Origin: Levilactobacillus mulengensis
GTDB lineage: Bacteria > Bacillota > Bacilli > Lactobacillales > Lactobacillaceae
Direction of reading: 5' to 3'
Assembly: GCF_003946045.1 (NCBI RefSeq)
Contig: NZ_RHNW01000001.1
Coordinates: 124,001-188,000, forward strand
DNA length: 64,000 nt
Shown here: in pieces, positions 15,501 through 24,039 of the stretch
Layout: every line of letters begins with the position of its first letter
Numbering within the stretch: position 1 is the stretch's first letter
Notes under the pieces: generated by a model
Databases searched by the model: none
What the model was told of the DNA's origin: nothing
The model's input: the letters and a program-made list of their open reading frames with translations, nothing else
Program-made: the position numbers and the translations under genes

Positions 15501-16460
15501 ATGCATGCGGTAGTCGTTAATCGGCCAGGTGGGCCAGAAGTTTTGACATACACGGAGGTGCCAACCCCCACGGTTCGACCGGGTTGGACCCGGGTTAAGG
15601 TTCGGGGATTTGGCATCAATCATTCAGAAATTTTTACGCGAGAGGGTAAGTCGCCTTCTGTGCAGTTTCCTCGCATATTAGGAATTGAAGTTGTTGGTAC
15701 GGTGGATGAAACCAGCGCACCGGATCAATTTCAAATTGGTCAAACCGTTGTTTCCTTAATGGGCGAAATGGGTCGGGACTTTGATGGTAGCTATGCCGAA
15801 TATGTTCTGCTGCCTAACAGTCAGGTTTATCCGATTGCGACTAAGCTGGACTGGGCCCAACTGGCGGCGGTGCCCGAGACCTTCTATACGGCGTTTGGCA
15901 TCTATCAGAGCTTACGCTTGCAGGCAGGTGACCGCGTGTTGATTCGTGCCGCCACTAGTGGCGTGGGCGTCGCGGTGCTGAAATTAATGAAAGCGTCCGG
16001 CTTGAATCTGACAGTCACGGGAACCTCTCGCTCGACGCGTAAGGATGGTGCTTTGAAGCAGCTCGGGATTGATACGGTCCTGCACACGCCCGACGCCAAT
16101 GTCTTACCGGCAGAGGCGGGTGAATTCGACAAGATTGTGGATTTGATGGGGCCCTCAGCCGTGCGAGATTCCCTGCAGCACACGGCCGAATGGGGCATTG
16201 TCAGCGCAACGGGGGAGCTCGGTGGTGTCTGGACACTCGATGGCTTTGATCCCATCATGGACATCCCCAACAATCGGTATCTGACGGGATTCTATTCGGG
16301 TCACGTGGATGCCGCACGTATCCAAACCTTATTCGACTTCATCGCTGAGCACCGAGTTGATGTGACCCCGGAGCACGTCTTTACGCTAGCTGAAACGCGA
16401 GCCGCTCATGAGTATCTGGCGACTAGTGATGGGCTTGGTAAGGTCGTCGTGTTGCCGTAG
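15501..16460 (+). CDS. Zinc-independent MDR-type alcohol dehydrogenase / quinone oxidoreductase
   Basis: 319 residues, ATG with GAAGGGAAGA upstream. The N-terminal GroES-like domain is followed by a Rossmann NADP-binding fold containing GDRVLIRAATSGVGVAVLKL near residues 140-160. Catalytic-zinc cysteines are absent, so it fits the quinone oxidoreductase/zeta-crystallin branch, which reduces enones and quinones with NADPH. It acts in the cytoplasm. A terminator follows directly. Confidence 0.88.
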   Translation: MHAVVVNRPGGPEVLTYTEVPTPTVRPGWTRVKVRGFGINHSEIFTREGKSPSVQFPRILGIEVVGTVDETSAPDQFQIGQTVVSLMGEMGRDFDGSYAEYVLLPNSQVYPIATKLDWAQLAAVPETFYTAFGIYQSLRLQAGDRVLIRAATSGVGVAVLKLMKASGLNLTVTGTSRSTRKDGALKQLGIDTVLHTPDANVLPAEAGEFDKIVDLMGPSAVRDSLQHTAEWGIVSATGELGGVWTLDGFDPIMDIPNNRYLTGFYSGHVDAARIQTLFDFIAEHRVDVTPEHVFTLAETRAAHEYLATSDGLGKVVVLP

Positions 16461-16472
16461 ATAAAGATAAGT

Positions 16473-16509
16473 AAAAATGGTCAACTCATATTGAGGTTGA
16501 CCATTTTTT
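16473..16509 (+). terminator. Terminator of the oxidoreductase gene
   Basis: AAAAATGGTCAAC pairs with GTTGACCATTTTT. Confidence 0.85.
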
Positions 16510-16575
16510 AGGTTTAAGGTGTATACTACAAAGATAGTTTTAATCACTTAAATAAATAGCTTAAGGGAGTTTGAG

Positions 16576-17109
16576 ATGCAAAATCTAGATTTAACCAATT
16601 TGGTGTTGGGTGCGTGGCTACTTTTCGTCGTGATCAAACGGCAGCTTGCCCCCAAGGTAGTTCGTTTTAAAATGGCATTTTTCGTACTGGTCACGCTATT
16701 GGGCGCCGCATCAATTGGAGATGCCTTCAATAAACAGCATTTACAGATAAGTCCTTCACAGGCAGTTGTCTTTGGCGGATTGAGCTTGGCTAGTGCGATT
16801 ATTTTTGCCTTATTACGGGCCTGGTCCTATCGTTTCTGGGTGGATAATAATGGGCTGGTAATACGTCAGGGGAATTGGGTAACGTTGGTCTGGTGGGTCG
16901 TCGGGATTGCCGGCCACTTGGGTGTTGATCGGTTATGGACTGGTAGCTCGGTCACGTTATTGCTCTATTTGGGTGTCACCCTGTTGGTGCAACGCGGATG
17001 TGTCTGGTGGTTAGCTAGCCGGAAATATCCAACGGAAATGCGCGCCAATGCTGAACTTCAAGCTGAGCGGCATCATGACCGTGACAGAAGAAAGCGCCGT
17101 CGGGAATAA
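16576..17109 (+). CDS. CcdC/DUF1453-like membrane protein
   Basis: 177 residues, ATG with AAGGGAG upstream. Four or five membrane helices are predicted: around 8-20, 33-50, 62-82, 100-115 and 123-140. The motif RAWSYRFWVDNNGLVIRQGN, a short turn between helices, resembles CcdC/DUF1453 proteins. The C-terminal tail (about 155-177) is strongly charged and ends in a run of Arg/Lys. Function unknown. Confidence 0.6.
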   Translation: MQNLDLTNLVLGAWLLFVVIKRQLAPKVVRFKMAFFVLVTLLGAASIGDAFNKQHLQISPSQAVVFGGLSLASAIIFALLRAWSYRFWVDNNGLVIRQGNWVTLVWWVVGIAGHLGVDRLWTGSSVTLLLYLGVTLLVQRGCVWWLASRKYPTEMRANAELQAERHHDRDRRKRRRE

Positions 17110-17141
17110 GCCAATAATATTGCTAAAAAATACTGAACAAT

Positions 17142-17187
17142 AAAAATGACTAACACCTGAGAAAACTGTCAGAGTTAGTCATTTTTT
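17142..17187 (+). terminator. Terminator after the CcdC-like gene
   Basis: AAAAATGACTAAC (17142-17154) pairs with GTTAGTCATTTTTT (17174-17187). Confidence 0.85.
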
Positions 17188-17284
17188 GTCATTGGATTTT
17201 GGGCATTATGGATGTGTCATAGTTTTATTGGCTCGTGCTGTTAAAGGAACTCGAAACGATTCGCTTACTTGTGTTAAACCTAGG

Positions 17285-18349
17285 TCACATTTTCTCCAAC
17301 CCATGTCGCTGTTCCTCGTCAATGATATGGGTGTACAGTCCGGTCGCACTAGTTGAGTTCTGTCCCAACTGGGTGGCCACGAGCTGCTCATTCTTGGTGG
17401 CGAGGTAGAGTTTTGAGGCTAACGTGTGCCGGAGCTTATGCGGCGTGATACGCACCTTAAATGCAGAGGAATACTTGGCCACCATTTTTTCCATGGAGTT
17501 GGCCTGCATGCGCGAGGCCTGACCACGATAGCTACTGAGAAATAGGGCGCGATCACTGCTGGTAGCGTGATAAATCGCCGTGCGGTGGTCAACGTAGTCT
17601 TGGATATAGGGCAACGTCCATGGCGCAATTGGGACGGTATCCCGCTGGCCACCCTTACGAACCACCCCAATCGTGCCCGTCTTCAGGTTCAGGTGGCGCA
17701 GGTCGGCGTTGGCAGCCTCTGAAACGCGTAAGCCACTACCCAGTAGGAGGGCGTTGATGGCCAGGTCCCGCTGTTTATCCCGGTGAAAATACCGTTTCTT
17801 AGCCGGTGACAACAGGCCCTCATATTTTTCGTCGATAAAGGCTAGGTAATCATGATCCGTGTTGCCCAGCATGAGCTTGGTTTTCAAGTTGGCTGCTCGA
17901 GTCGCGTAGGTCTCACTGGTTCGCACCAGGGCAATCTTATGCATCACGTTACGGTCGAAGTAGGCTTCACCATGCTCGTCCTCGGTGTCTTCCGTCAGGT
18001 ACTTGAAGAGCGACGAGAGGGCGTTTAACGAGCGATTGATGGTGGGATGGGTGCGACTGCCGGGGGCGCCTGTGAGCTTGGTTTGGTTCAGCAGGGCAGA
18101 CTTGTACAGCTCAACGGTTTCTTTCTTTAAAGTCGCCAGCACCTGAATATCAATGTCAGCGGGGCGGCTGGCCGGCGTCAAGCCTTCACTGATCAGCCAG
18201 TTGAAGAAGCGCCGATACTCGGTTAGATATTGATAGAGGGTGGCTGGGGACAGGGGCACGGTCGCCTTGGCCTGGTAGTATTCCTGGACGTACCAGGGCG
18301 CAGTGGCCAGTTCTTCGCTAATTAATTTTAAATAATGTTGCTTCTCCAT
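17285..18349 (-). CDS. xerS: XerS-type tyrosine recombinase
   Basis: 354 residues from ATG 18349, with GGAGG upstream. Alignment from memory with lactococcal XerS is good through the whole protein: WYVQEYYQAK, YLTEYRRFFNWL, NRSLNALSSLFKYLTE and MVAKYSSAFKVRITPHKLRHT. Catalytic residues are R208 (GSGLRVSEA), K232, H304 and R307 (HKLRH) and the nucleophile Y339 (GLYTHI). The usual second histidine or tryptophan of the box II region is replaced by Q330 (QLGQNSTSA). XerS resolves chromosome dimers at a difSL site in streptococci and lactococci, usually close to its own gene. The long gene-free stretch just upstream is where such a site could lie. Confidence 0.85.
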   Translation of the reverse strand: MEKQHYLKLISEELATAPWYVQEYYQAKATVPLSPATLYQYLTEYRRFFNWLISEGLTPASRPADIDIQVLATLKKETVELYKSALLNQTKLTGAPGSRTHPTINRSLNALSSLFKYLTEDTEDEHGEAYFDRNVMHKIALVRTSETYATRAANLKTKLMLGNTDHDYLAFIDEKYEGLLSPAKKRYFHRDKQRDLAINALLLGSGLRVSEAANADLRHLNLKTGTIGVVRKGGQRDTVPIAPWTLPYIQDYVDHRTAIYHATSSDRALFLSSYRGQASRMQANSMEKMVAKYSSAFKVRITPHKLRHTLASKLYLATKNEQLVATQLGQNSTSATGLYTHIIDEEQRHGLEKM

Positions 18350-18361
18350 AGAAGTGACCTC

Positions 18362-18406
18362 CAAACATATGTTCTCATATTTTATATGATACTGGTGAAT
18401 GACCAA
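18362..18406 (-). promoter_or_regulatory. xerS promoter with a LexA-box-like palindrome
   Basis: On the - strand TTGGTC (18406-18401) and TAAAAT (18384-18379) are 16 nt apart. The sequence GAACATATGTTTG (18374-18362) follows at the predicted transcription start and differs by one base from the Gram-positive SOS box core GAACATATGTTCG. It directly precedes the GGAGG ribosome binding site. Regulation by LexA is possible but unproven. Confidence 0.45.
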
Positions 18407-18409
18407 ATT

Positions 18410-19545
18410 AGCAAGTCCCCCGCCTTATTTTTGGTTACTACTATCTTTAAAATATTTGTTTTAATGAAAGTAGTTGCTTGAATGGCACCGGCATGACCCG
18501 AGGAGCTAGTTAGCGTTTTCGGTTCCAAATGCCTGTGATGTCTGTTATATAGACCTTTTTGGGCGGTATTGGGACTATATTTTATGTTGAGGTGCATGAT
18601 TACATATGGTACGTTCAAGGCTTACAAATGGCCGTTAGAAACGCTGGTGCAACAGCATTTGTCAGGCATTTAGGTAAGCATATTGGAATCACATGTCGTA
18701 TGGAATCAGCAATCATCATAAGCCTAAAACACTGTAGCAACAGCTTCTTAGGCCCATAATACGTTGCACACCTAAGAGAAAACAACATTTGAACACCAAC
18801 TGGAACTGCGTTTATCCAGGAACAAACGCCAGCTAACTAGTCGTTGAGGCATACGTTAGCAATGAGTACCATCAGCAATGCCAACATGTATTCATTAGAT
18901 CATCTCTAGCTGATTAAACTCAGCGACTGCCATCATCGAGCTGGGCAGCAAGTATCTTCTGATAATTGTTTGGTAGTCCGTATTTGCCTGGTACTTTAGC
19001 TTAAGAACCGACAGAAATTATACAGAACCAAGTGCTACTAGAATCGACTGTCATCACGTGATTTTGGACGTTGATTCTAAGCACACGTTCAGACTTTAGA
19101 CGGAGACCTGACCATGAAATTAACGGAGAATCCGCTTGTAATTTGACAGGTTTGACTGGTCTTAGCCAGCGAAATAGGTTTGCTGGCAGCATGCAGTTGT
19201 AACGGCAACACTAAATCGAATTAAACTGATTTAGATGTGGACAGCTGAATTACGGTCGGTAAGTTTGCAAGTTAGTTTCGTTAGCCAGTGACGCAAGCAA
19301 TCTGCCAAGCATCATGATCGGTAGTCACGCGCACATTGTCAGTGAGTTGCTGTTCAACTGGGCCAGCATGTTTTTCAAATTAGTCACAGCAAGTCCACAT
19401 GTAGCGTTGCTAAAAAAATAACAACGCATGCCAAAGAAAGGGCATGGCCAGTCTTCACGTCTAAATCGAAAAACTATTCTACTTTACATAATATATATTA
19501 TCGAAAGCAGTGGTTCAATCGAAAAATACCGCCCTAGAGCCAAAA
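18410..19545. other. 1.1-kb gene-free region next to xerS
   Basis: No frame on either strand gives a credible protein: the longest open stretches are 60-80 codons, lack ribosome binding sites and show no family pattern. The stretch is AT-richer than its flanks. It contains a few short inverted repeats (for example CATGCC near 19427 with GGCATG near 19440). It lies exactly where gene direction switches from + to -. It may be terminus DNA, a decayed gene, or both. Confidence 0.6.
19462..19491. other. Weak candidate for a XerS dif-like site
   Basis: CGAAAAACTAT at 19467-19477 matches what I remember of the left arm and centre of difSL, and TTTACAT follows about where the other arm should be. 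The second arm is poor. A partial echo, AATCGAAAAA, recurs at 19517. This is recalled from memory and is offered only as a place to look. Confidence 0.2.
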
Positions 19546-19546
19546 T

Positions 19547-19595
19547 AAAAATCAGCCGGCAAATTGTCTAAGGACTTTTCACCGGCTGATTTTTT
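19547..19595 (-). terminator. Terminator after the NUDIX gene
   Basis: AAAAATCAGCCGG and CCGGCTGATTTTT form a long stem around a 23-nt loop. It ends the - strand transcript and is nearly symmetrical. Confidence 0.8.
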
Positions 19596-19597
19596 AG

Positions 19598-20044
19598 TTA
19601 ACGTTTCTCTACTGCTAATTCTGTTAAAATTCGTTGCGTGATTGGTGTTAAGTTTGCTGGCAATGCTTCCCAGTTAAAAAACTTGGCGGCACTGGTTTCG
19701 TCATCGTCGCCGCTGGGTTCACCAGTTGCTGTCAGCTCATACACGACCGTGACCGAATCTATCTGGTCACCGTTGGGATATTGATACTGCATGCCAACGC
19801 CGCTCACGACCGTCAACAAATTTGCTGACTGCGCCACCAGACCGGTTTCTTCATGTAATTCACGTTTGGCCGTGGTCAGCGTGCTTTCATTTAATTCCTT
19901 GGATCCAGCTGGCAACCCCCAAGCGTGATTGTCCGTTCGTTTGACTAACAAAAGCGCTTGCTGCCGTTGGACGACCGCTGCGGCACCAACCACAATCAGC
20001 GGTTCGGCGCCGACTTGTTGGCGTAAATCTAGTACATAACCCAC
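19598..20044 (-). CDS. NUDIX hydrolase
   Basis: 148 residues. The NUDIX box is complete: GSKELNE, seven residues, RELHEETGL. It has LIVVGAAAVVQ and LLLVKRTDNHAWGLP before the box, typical of ADP-ribose or nucleotide-sugar type enzymes, but the substrate cannot be named. It is unrelated in detail to the NUDIX protein at 10 kb. It is the last gene of a msrB-msrA-nudix run (gap to msrA 41 nt), so it may contribute to oxidative damage clean-up. Confidence 0.85.
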   Translation of the reverse strand: MGYVLDLRQQVGAEPLIVVGAAAVVQRQQALLLVKRTDNHAWGLPAGSKELNESTLTTAKRELHEETGLVAQSANLLTVVSGVGMQYQYPNGDQIDSVTVVYELTATGEPSGDDDETSAAKFFNWEALPANLTPITQRILTELAVEKR

Positions 20045-20085
20045 ATGCCTTCACCAACCTTTGTTTGTATTTACCAAAAAGCGTT

Positions 20086-20607
20086 TTACCGCCATTTATT
20101 TTGAATAAAGTCCTGGCGGCCGCCCATTTCTTCAATCTGGTAACGGAATGGGTTCTTCCGGTAGAAGTCTTGGTGTTCCTCCTCAGCCGGATAGAATGGC
20201 TGGACGTCTTCAATCTGCGTGACGATGGGCTCATCAAACCGCCCGCTACTAGCTAAGGCCGCTTTAGAGGCCTCAGCCGCTTGGCGTTGAGCCGGGCCAT
20301 CGACAAAAATCACCGGACGGTAACTGTCGCCCCGGTCCTGGAACTGGCCGCTGGCATCAGTTGGGTCCGTTTGGCGCCAATAGATTTCAACCAGGTCCGC
20401 GTAACTGATCACGGCCGGATCAAAGGTAATCTTCACGGCTTCGGTGTGACCGGTCGTATGACTGGCGACCTCAGCATACGTGGGATTGACCGTGTGGCCG
20501 CCGGTAAATCCGGAAACGACCGACTGAATCCCTGGTTGGGTATCAAATGGCTGAACCATACACCAGAAGCAGCCACCCGCAAAAATTGCAGTTTCTGTTT
20601 GTGCCAT
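20086..20607 (-). CDS. msrA: Peptide-methionine (S)-S-oxide reductase MsrA
   Basis: 173 residues, ATG with GGGAGG 7 nt upstream. The catalytic motif GCFWC lies at residues 12-16. Further family patterns are [27 protein letters not shown] and [11 protein letters not shown]. It repairs S-epimers of methionine sulfoxide in proteins in the cytoplasm using thioredoxin-type reductant. It lies 19 nt downstream of msrB, so both stereoisomers are handled by one transcript. Confidence 0.95.
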   Translation of the reverse strand: MAQTETAIFAGGCFWCMVQPFDTQPGIQSVVSGFTGGHTVNPTYAEVASHTTGHTEAVKITFDPAVISYADLVEIYWRQTDPTDASGQFQDRGDSYRPVIFVDGPAQRQAAEASKAALASSGRFDEPIVTQIEDVQPFYPAEEEHQDFYRKNPFRYQIEEMGGRQDFIQNKWR

Positions 20608-20626
20608 GTGCAGACCTCCCGTTTAG

Positions 20627-21073
20627 TTAGTTGTCAAAAAGTTGGGCAAAGTTGTGATAGCCCTTAGCTTCCAGCTGGTCGGCCGGAATAAACTTCAGGG
20701 CAGCGGAATTGATGCAGTAGCGTAAACCACCCTGGTCCTGTGGCCCGTCGGTAAAGACATGGCCCAGGTGTGAACCCGCGTCCGTGCTCCGAACCTCTTG
20801 GCGCGACATACCAAATGAATGGTCCGTGTTTTCAGTCACGTGACTGGCGTCGATGGGTTTGGTGAAGGATGGCCACCCACAGCCTGCGTCGTACTTATCC
20901 GTTGAGCTAAACAGTGGTTGACCACTTACCACGTCCACGTAGATGCCTGGTTCGTAAAAGGCATCATACTTACCGGTGAACGCTGCCTCAGTGGCCGCGT
21001 GTTGGGTCACCGCATACTCTTCAGCGGTTAAGCGTTGCTTTAAATCAGCTTGACTCTCTTTTTCTTCTGCCAT
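20627..21073 (-). CDS. msrB: Peptide-methionine (R)-S-oxide reductase MsrB
   Basis: 148 residues from ATG 21073 with GGAGGA upstream; the TTG at 21088 overlaps that site. Family patterns include [37 protein letters not shown] and the active site [11 protein letters not shown] (C120). The CxxC zinc-binding pairs of many MsrB enzymes are absent, so this is the zinc-free form. Partner of msrA directly downstream. Confidence 0.95.
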   Translation of the reverse strand: MAEEKESQADLKQRLTAEEYAVTQHAATEAAFTGKYDAFYEPGIYVDVVSGQPLFSSTDKYDAGCGWPSFTKPIDASHVTENTDHSFGMSRQEVRSTDAGSHLGHVFTDGPQDQGGLRYCINSAALKFIPADQLEAKGYHNFAQLFDN

Positions 21074-21182
21074 ACTGAATTCCTCCAATCAATTGTGTGC
21101 AACTTATTTGCTCTACTATCAGTCTAAAACTTTTACCGTTAAACGCAAGTAATTTGTCTAATCGTTTTTTAATAGTGAACCT

Positions 21183-21221
21183 AAAAAGTGGCCAGTCGCC
21201 ATCTCTGACGGACTGACCACT
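21183..21221 (-). terminator. Terminator after the matrixin-like gene
   Basis: On the - strand AGTGGTCAGTC pairs with GACTGGCCACT and is followed by TTTTT. Confidence 0.75.
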
Positions 21222-21253
21222 CCACTGTGAACCGTTTATCATCAAGTTTTGCC

Positions 21254-21829
21254 CTATTCTGCGGATTGTCCGGCCGGGGTCTTGTAACGTAATTCAACGC
21301 CCTCAATATCAACCTTCTGAATGCCAACAGCCCGGTTCCGATAGTACATCACGCTCTTCTTGGATGGGTTGTGTGCGAGTCCCATGGTATGGCCAAGTTC
21401 GTGTTCCGCCACGTGCAGGTCATCGGAACGTGAATAGCCGTAAGCCGTGAGGAGCATGGGGTTCAACGTCGCGGAAACCTTGCGCAAGTAGTCGCGGTTG
21501 GCCGTGTATTCGGTCAGTCCGACGTCCTCGCCTAAGGTCTTGGCTTGGGCAGCCGAAGCAGTCGTCAGATCAATTTGGGCATTTCCCTTAGTGCCCGCCT
21601 TGAAATGAAAGGCGCCCGTGTGATTCCAAGCAGAAATGGCTGATTCCCAAATCTTGCGGTAGTAGTTGGACTTCGTGGTGATCACGTAAGTCGCTCGATT
21701 TTCCGCAAACCGTTCCGGACCAAACGGGGTCACGCCAGCCGCTAAGGCAATGCTGCCCCCAATCTGCGTAATAAACAACAAAACCGTCGTTACGATGGTT
21801 AGAACTCCTCGGTACCAACTTCTCAACAT
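21254..21829 (-). CDS. Secreted matrixin-type zinc metalloprotease
   Basis: 191 residues with GAGAGGGA upstream. Residues 1-31 form a signal peptide or anchor ending ALAAG. The extended zinc motif HELGHTMGLAH at 143-153 gives three histidine ligands and the catalytic E144. The downstream SVMYY provides the Met-turn (S-V-M-Y). No pro-domain with a cysteine switch is visible, so it may be active once exported. Such small matrixin-like proteases are common in lactobacilli; targets are unknown, probably wall proteins. It has its own terminator. Confidence 0.9.
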   Translation of the reverse strand: MLRSWYRGVLTIVTTVLLFITQIGGSIALAAGVTPFGPERFAENRATYVITTKSNYYRKIWESAISAWNHTGAFHFKAGTKGNAQIDLTTASAAQAKTLGEDVGLTEYTANRDYLRKVSATLNPMLLTAYGYSRSDDLHVAEHELGHTMGLAHNPSKKSVMYYRNRAVGIQKVDIEGVELRYKTPAGQSAE

Positions 21830-21913
21830 ACCAAGTCCCTCTCTCTTAAAGGAGGATGCCTGGCGGCTACCATCGACCCGTATTATAGCCTGGCTCGGTC
21901 AAAAAAGACGACT

Positions 21914-21956
21914 AAAAACGCCCAATCACGCTGAAAAAATCGTGGTTGGGCGTTTC
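21914..21956 (-). terminator. Terminator after ppaC
   Basis: AAACGCCCAACCACG pairs with CGTGATTGGGCGTTTTT on the - strand. Confidence 0.85.
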
Positions 21957-21976
21957 TTAAATGTAAATTTAGCTAA

Positions 21977-22906
21977 TTAAGCCTCGAAAGCAGCGGTCAA
22001 TGGTGGCACCACTTGCTTCTTCCGGGAAACAACGCCTGGCAAACTTGCCCGGTTGTTGTCCAGCTTGGTGTTGAAGGCCTTTTCGACAACGCTCTTAGGT
22101 TCACCGGCAACGATGAGTTCGGAGTCGCTGTTCAAGACGTTAGTGGCCAAGGTAATGAACAAGTCGTAGCCATCAGCGGCCATCTCAGCTTGCATTTCCT
22201 TTTCCAAACCGGCTTGACGGTCCAAGACCTCGTTCAAGTCGACCGTGTTGATTTGGCCGATCCGAACGCTCTTGCCAGCCATGTCGAAGGACTTAGCGTC
22301 GCCGTCGATCAGTTCCTTGTCGCTCTTGGCAGCCAGGTTAGTCCCAGCCTTTAACATCTCGATACCGTAGCTTTGCACGTCGACATCAGCGATTTCAGCC
22401 AAGGCACGAACGGCTTCGCGGTCCTTGTCAGTCGTGGTTGGGGATTGTAATAACAAGGTGTCAGAGATGATGGCAGAAAGCATCAAACCAGCTAACTTAG
22501 CAGGAATCTCAATCTTTTCTTCGTCAAACATTTCGGTCAAGATCGTGCTCGTGCAACCAACGGGTTCTGCGCGGTAGTACAGTGGCAGGCTCGTTTCAAA
22601 GTTGGCGATCCGGTGGTGATCGATGACGTGGCTAACCGTCACCTTGTCCAGGTCAGCAACACTTTGTTGGGCTTCGTTGTGGTCGACTAACATGACTTGG
22701 TCGACTTCGTTAGCCACCGTCTTAACCACGCGAGGAGCGGGTTCGTCGAAGTGGTTTAAGACGAAGTTGGTTTCCATGTTGGGTTCGCCTAAGGCAACGG
22801 CTTCAACATCCAAGCCCTTTTGACTTTGGAAGTAGGCATAGGCCTTGGCTGCAACGATGGCATCCGTATCTGGATTTTGGTGACCGAAAATTAATGCTTT
22901 ACTCAT
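21977..22906 (-). CDS. ppaC: Manganese-dependent inorganic pyrophosphatase (family II)
   Basis: 309 residues from ATG 22906 with AAAGGAGT upstream. The DHH-family metal ligands are visible: GHQNPDTDA near residues 8-16, LVDHNE, and VIDHHRIAN. The C-terminal DHHA2 domain ends [16 protein letters not shown] with the SRKKQ phosphate-binding motif. It hydrolyses PPi released by biosynthesis to two phosphates. A LysR gene lies 34 nt upstream in the same direction, so readthrough is possible. Confidence 0.97.
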   Translation of the reverse strand: MSKALIFGHQNPDTDAIVAAKAYAYFQSQKGLDVEAVALGEPNMETNFVLNHFDEPAPRVVKTVANEVDQVMLVDHNEAQQSVADLDKVTVSHVIDHHRIANFETSLPLYYRAEPVGCTSTILTEMFDEEKIEIPAKLAGLMLSAIISDTLLLQSPTTTDKDREAVRALAEIADVDVQSYGIEMLKAGTNLAAKSDKELIDGDAKSFDMAGKSVRIGQINTVDLNEVLDRQAGLEKEMQAEMAADGYDLFITLATNVLNSDSELIVAGEPKSVVEKAFNTKLDNNRASLPGVVSRKKQVVPPLTAAFEA

Positions 22907-22940
22907 GAGATAAAACTCCTTTAGCAAATTAGTTTTAAAT

Positions 22941-23900
22941 TTATTGGTTCCGAAGTTGTTTAAGCCGCGAAATGTAGTCGTCCGTATGCAAGTACCGGTC
23001 GAACTGTGCCAAGAAATGGCTGATCCGCGGAATTTCTGCCTTACCCTTGCGGAAGACAAAGGCTAAGTCGAAGCGAATGTTGGGGTCGAAGTGCGCCGTC
23101 CAAGTGTTGGGCAGCTCTTCTTGGCCAATCATAAAGGAATTTGGCAAGGCCGTCGACGCTTGCGTCTGCATGGAGAAATGCAAGAGCTGGGTGGGCGTCG
23201 TGAAGTTCGCGACGCTCTTGGGAAAATCAGCCAGCTGGTTCTTGTAGGCCTCATGCAGCGCTTGATTCAGGTAGTACCCGTCCGGATACATCGCCCAAAC
23301 GTCAGCGGTCGTGTCTTTAAACTTGATGCGCCGCTTCTTAGCCAGCTGTTCATCATGGTGAATGAACAGTAAGTCATCCGAGATAATTTTCTTGGATTCG
23401 TAAGGCTTCCAGTTCTTGATCGAATCATCTGGCAGGTACATGATGGCCAGGTCAATCTTATTGTTTTCAAGGCGTTCCCAAATTTCCTTCCGGGTTAACA
23501 TGTGAAAGGAAATCTTGAGGTCGGGATTGTTCTGATACGATAAAATCGCGAAGTCTTCAAAGACAGCGTCTTCCATGGAAGCCAACAAGCCAATGTTGAT
23601 TTCCCCCTGAGTCGCACTCGTGGACTGTTGAATCTCGTCCGTGGCGGTGTTTAAGATCCCATAAATCTTGTGGGTGGCGTCTAACATGGTGTAACCCGCG
23701 TCAGACAACCGCAATTTTTTGCCGACCGAATAGAATAAGGGCGCGCCCACCGTGCGTTCCAGCTTCTTGATCTGCTGGGTCAGAGCGGGTTGCGTGATTC
23801 CCAAAATCTGGGCGGCCTGCGTGTAATTCATGGTTTCCGCCAACTGTAAGAAATACGTTAAGGTTTTAGAAGAAAAGATACTTTCTTGTTTCGTCTTCAT
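22941..23900 (-). CDS. LysR-family transcriptional regulator
   Basis: 319 residues from ATG 23900 with AAGGAG upstream; an earlier start at 23936 precedes that site. The N-terminal winged helix is typical: [20 protein letters not shown], then [19 protein letters not shown]. The C-terminal part is a periplasmic-binding-like effector domain. The regulated gene is not obvious; ppaC follows 34 nt downstream in the same direction rather than divergently, which is unusual for a classical LysR-target pair. Confidence 0.88.
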   Translation of the reverse strand: MKTKQESIFSSKTLTYFLQLAETMNYTQAAQILGITQPALTQQIKKLERTVGAPLFYSVGKKLRLSDAGYTMLDATHKIYGILNTATDEIQQSTSATQGEINIGLLASMEDAVFEDFAILSYQNNPDLKISFHMLTRKEIWERLENNKIDLAIMYLPDDSIKNWKPYESKKIISDDLLFIHHDEQLAKKRRIKFKDTTADVWAMYPDGYYLNQALHEAYKNQLADFPKSVANFTTPTQLLHFSMQTQASTALPNSFMIGQEELPNTWTAHFDPNIRFDLAFVFRKGKAEIPRISHFLAQFDRYLHTDDYISRLKQLRNQ

Positions 23901-24039
23901 CCGTTTTTTCTCCTTATGATCGGCCTCGCACCACAATCGTACCAGGTCAACCTAATGGTTACTATTAATCTATATAATAGGCCGTTTCCAGAAAAAGCGC
24001 AACGATTTCTCCTCGCAAATCCCCGACTATCCTTGAATT

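Noticed and set aside
19001-19192. Short open frame in the gene-free region by xerS
   Set aside because: No ribosome binding site, odd composition, no homology pattern; neighbouring frames are full of stops.
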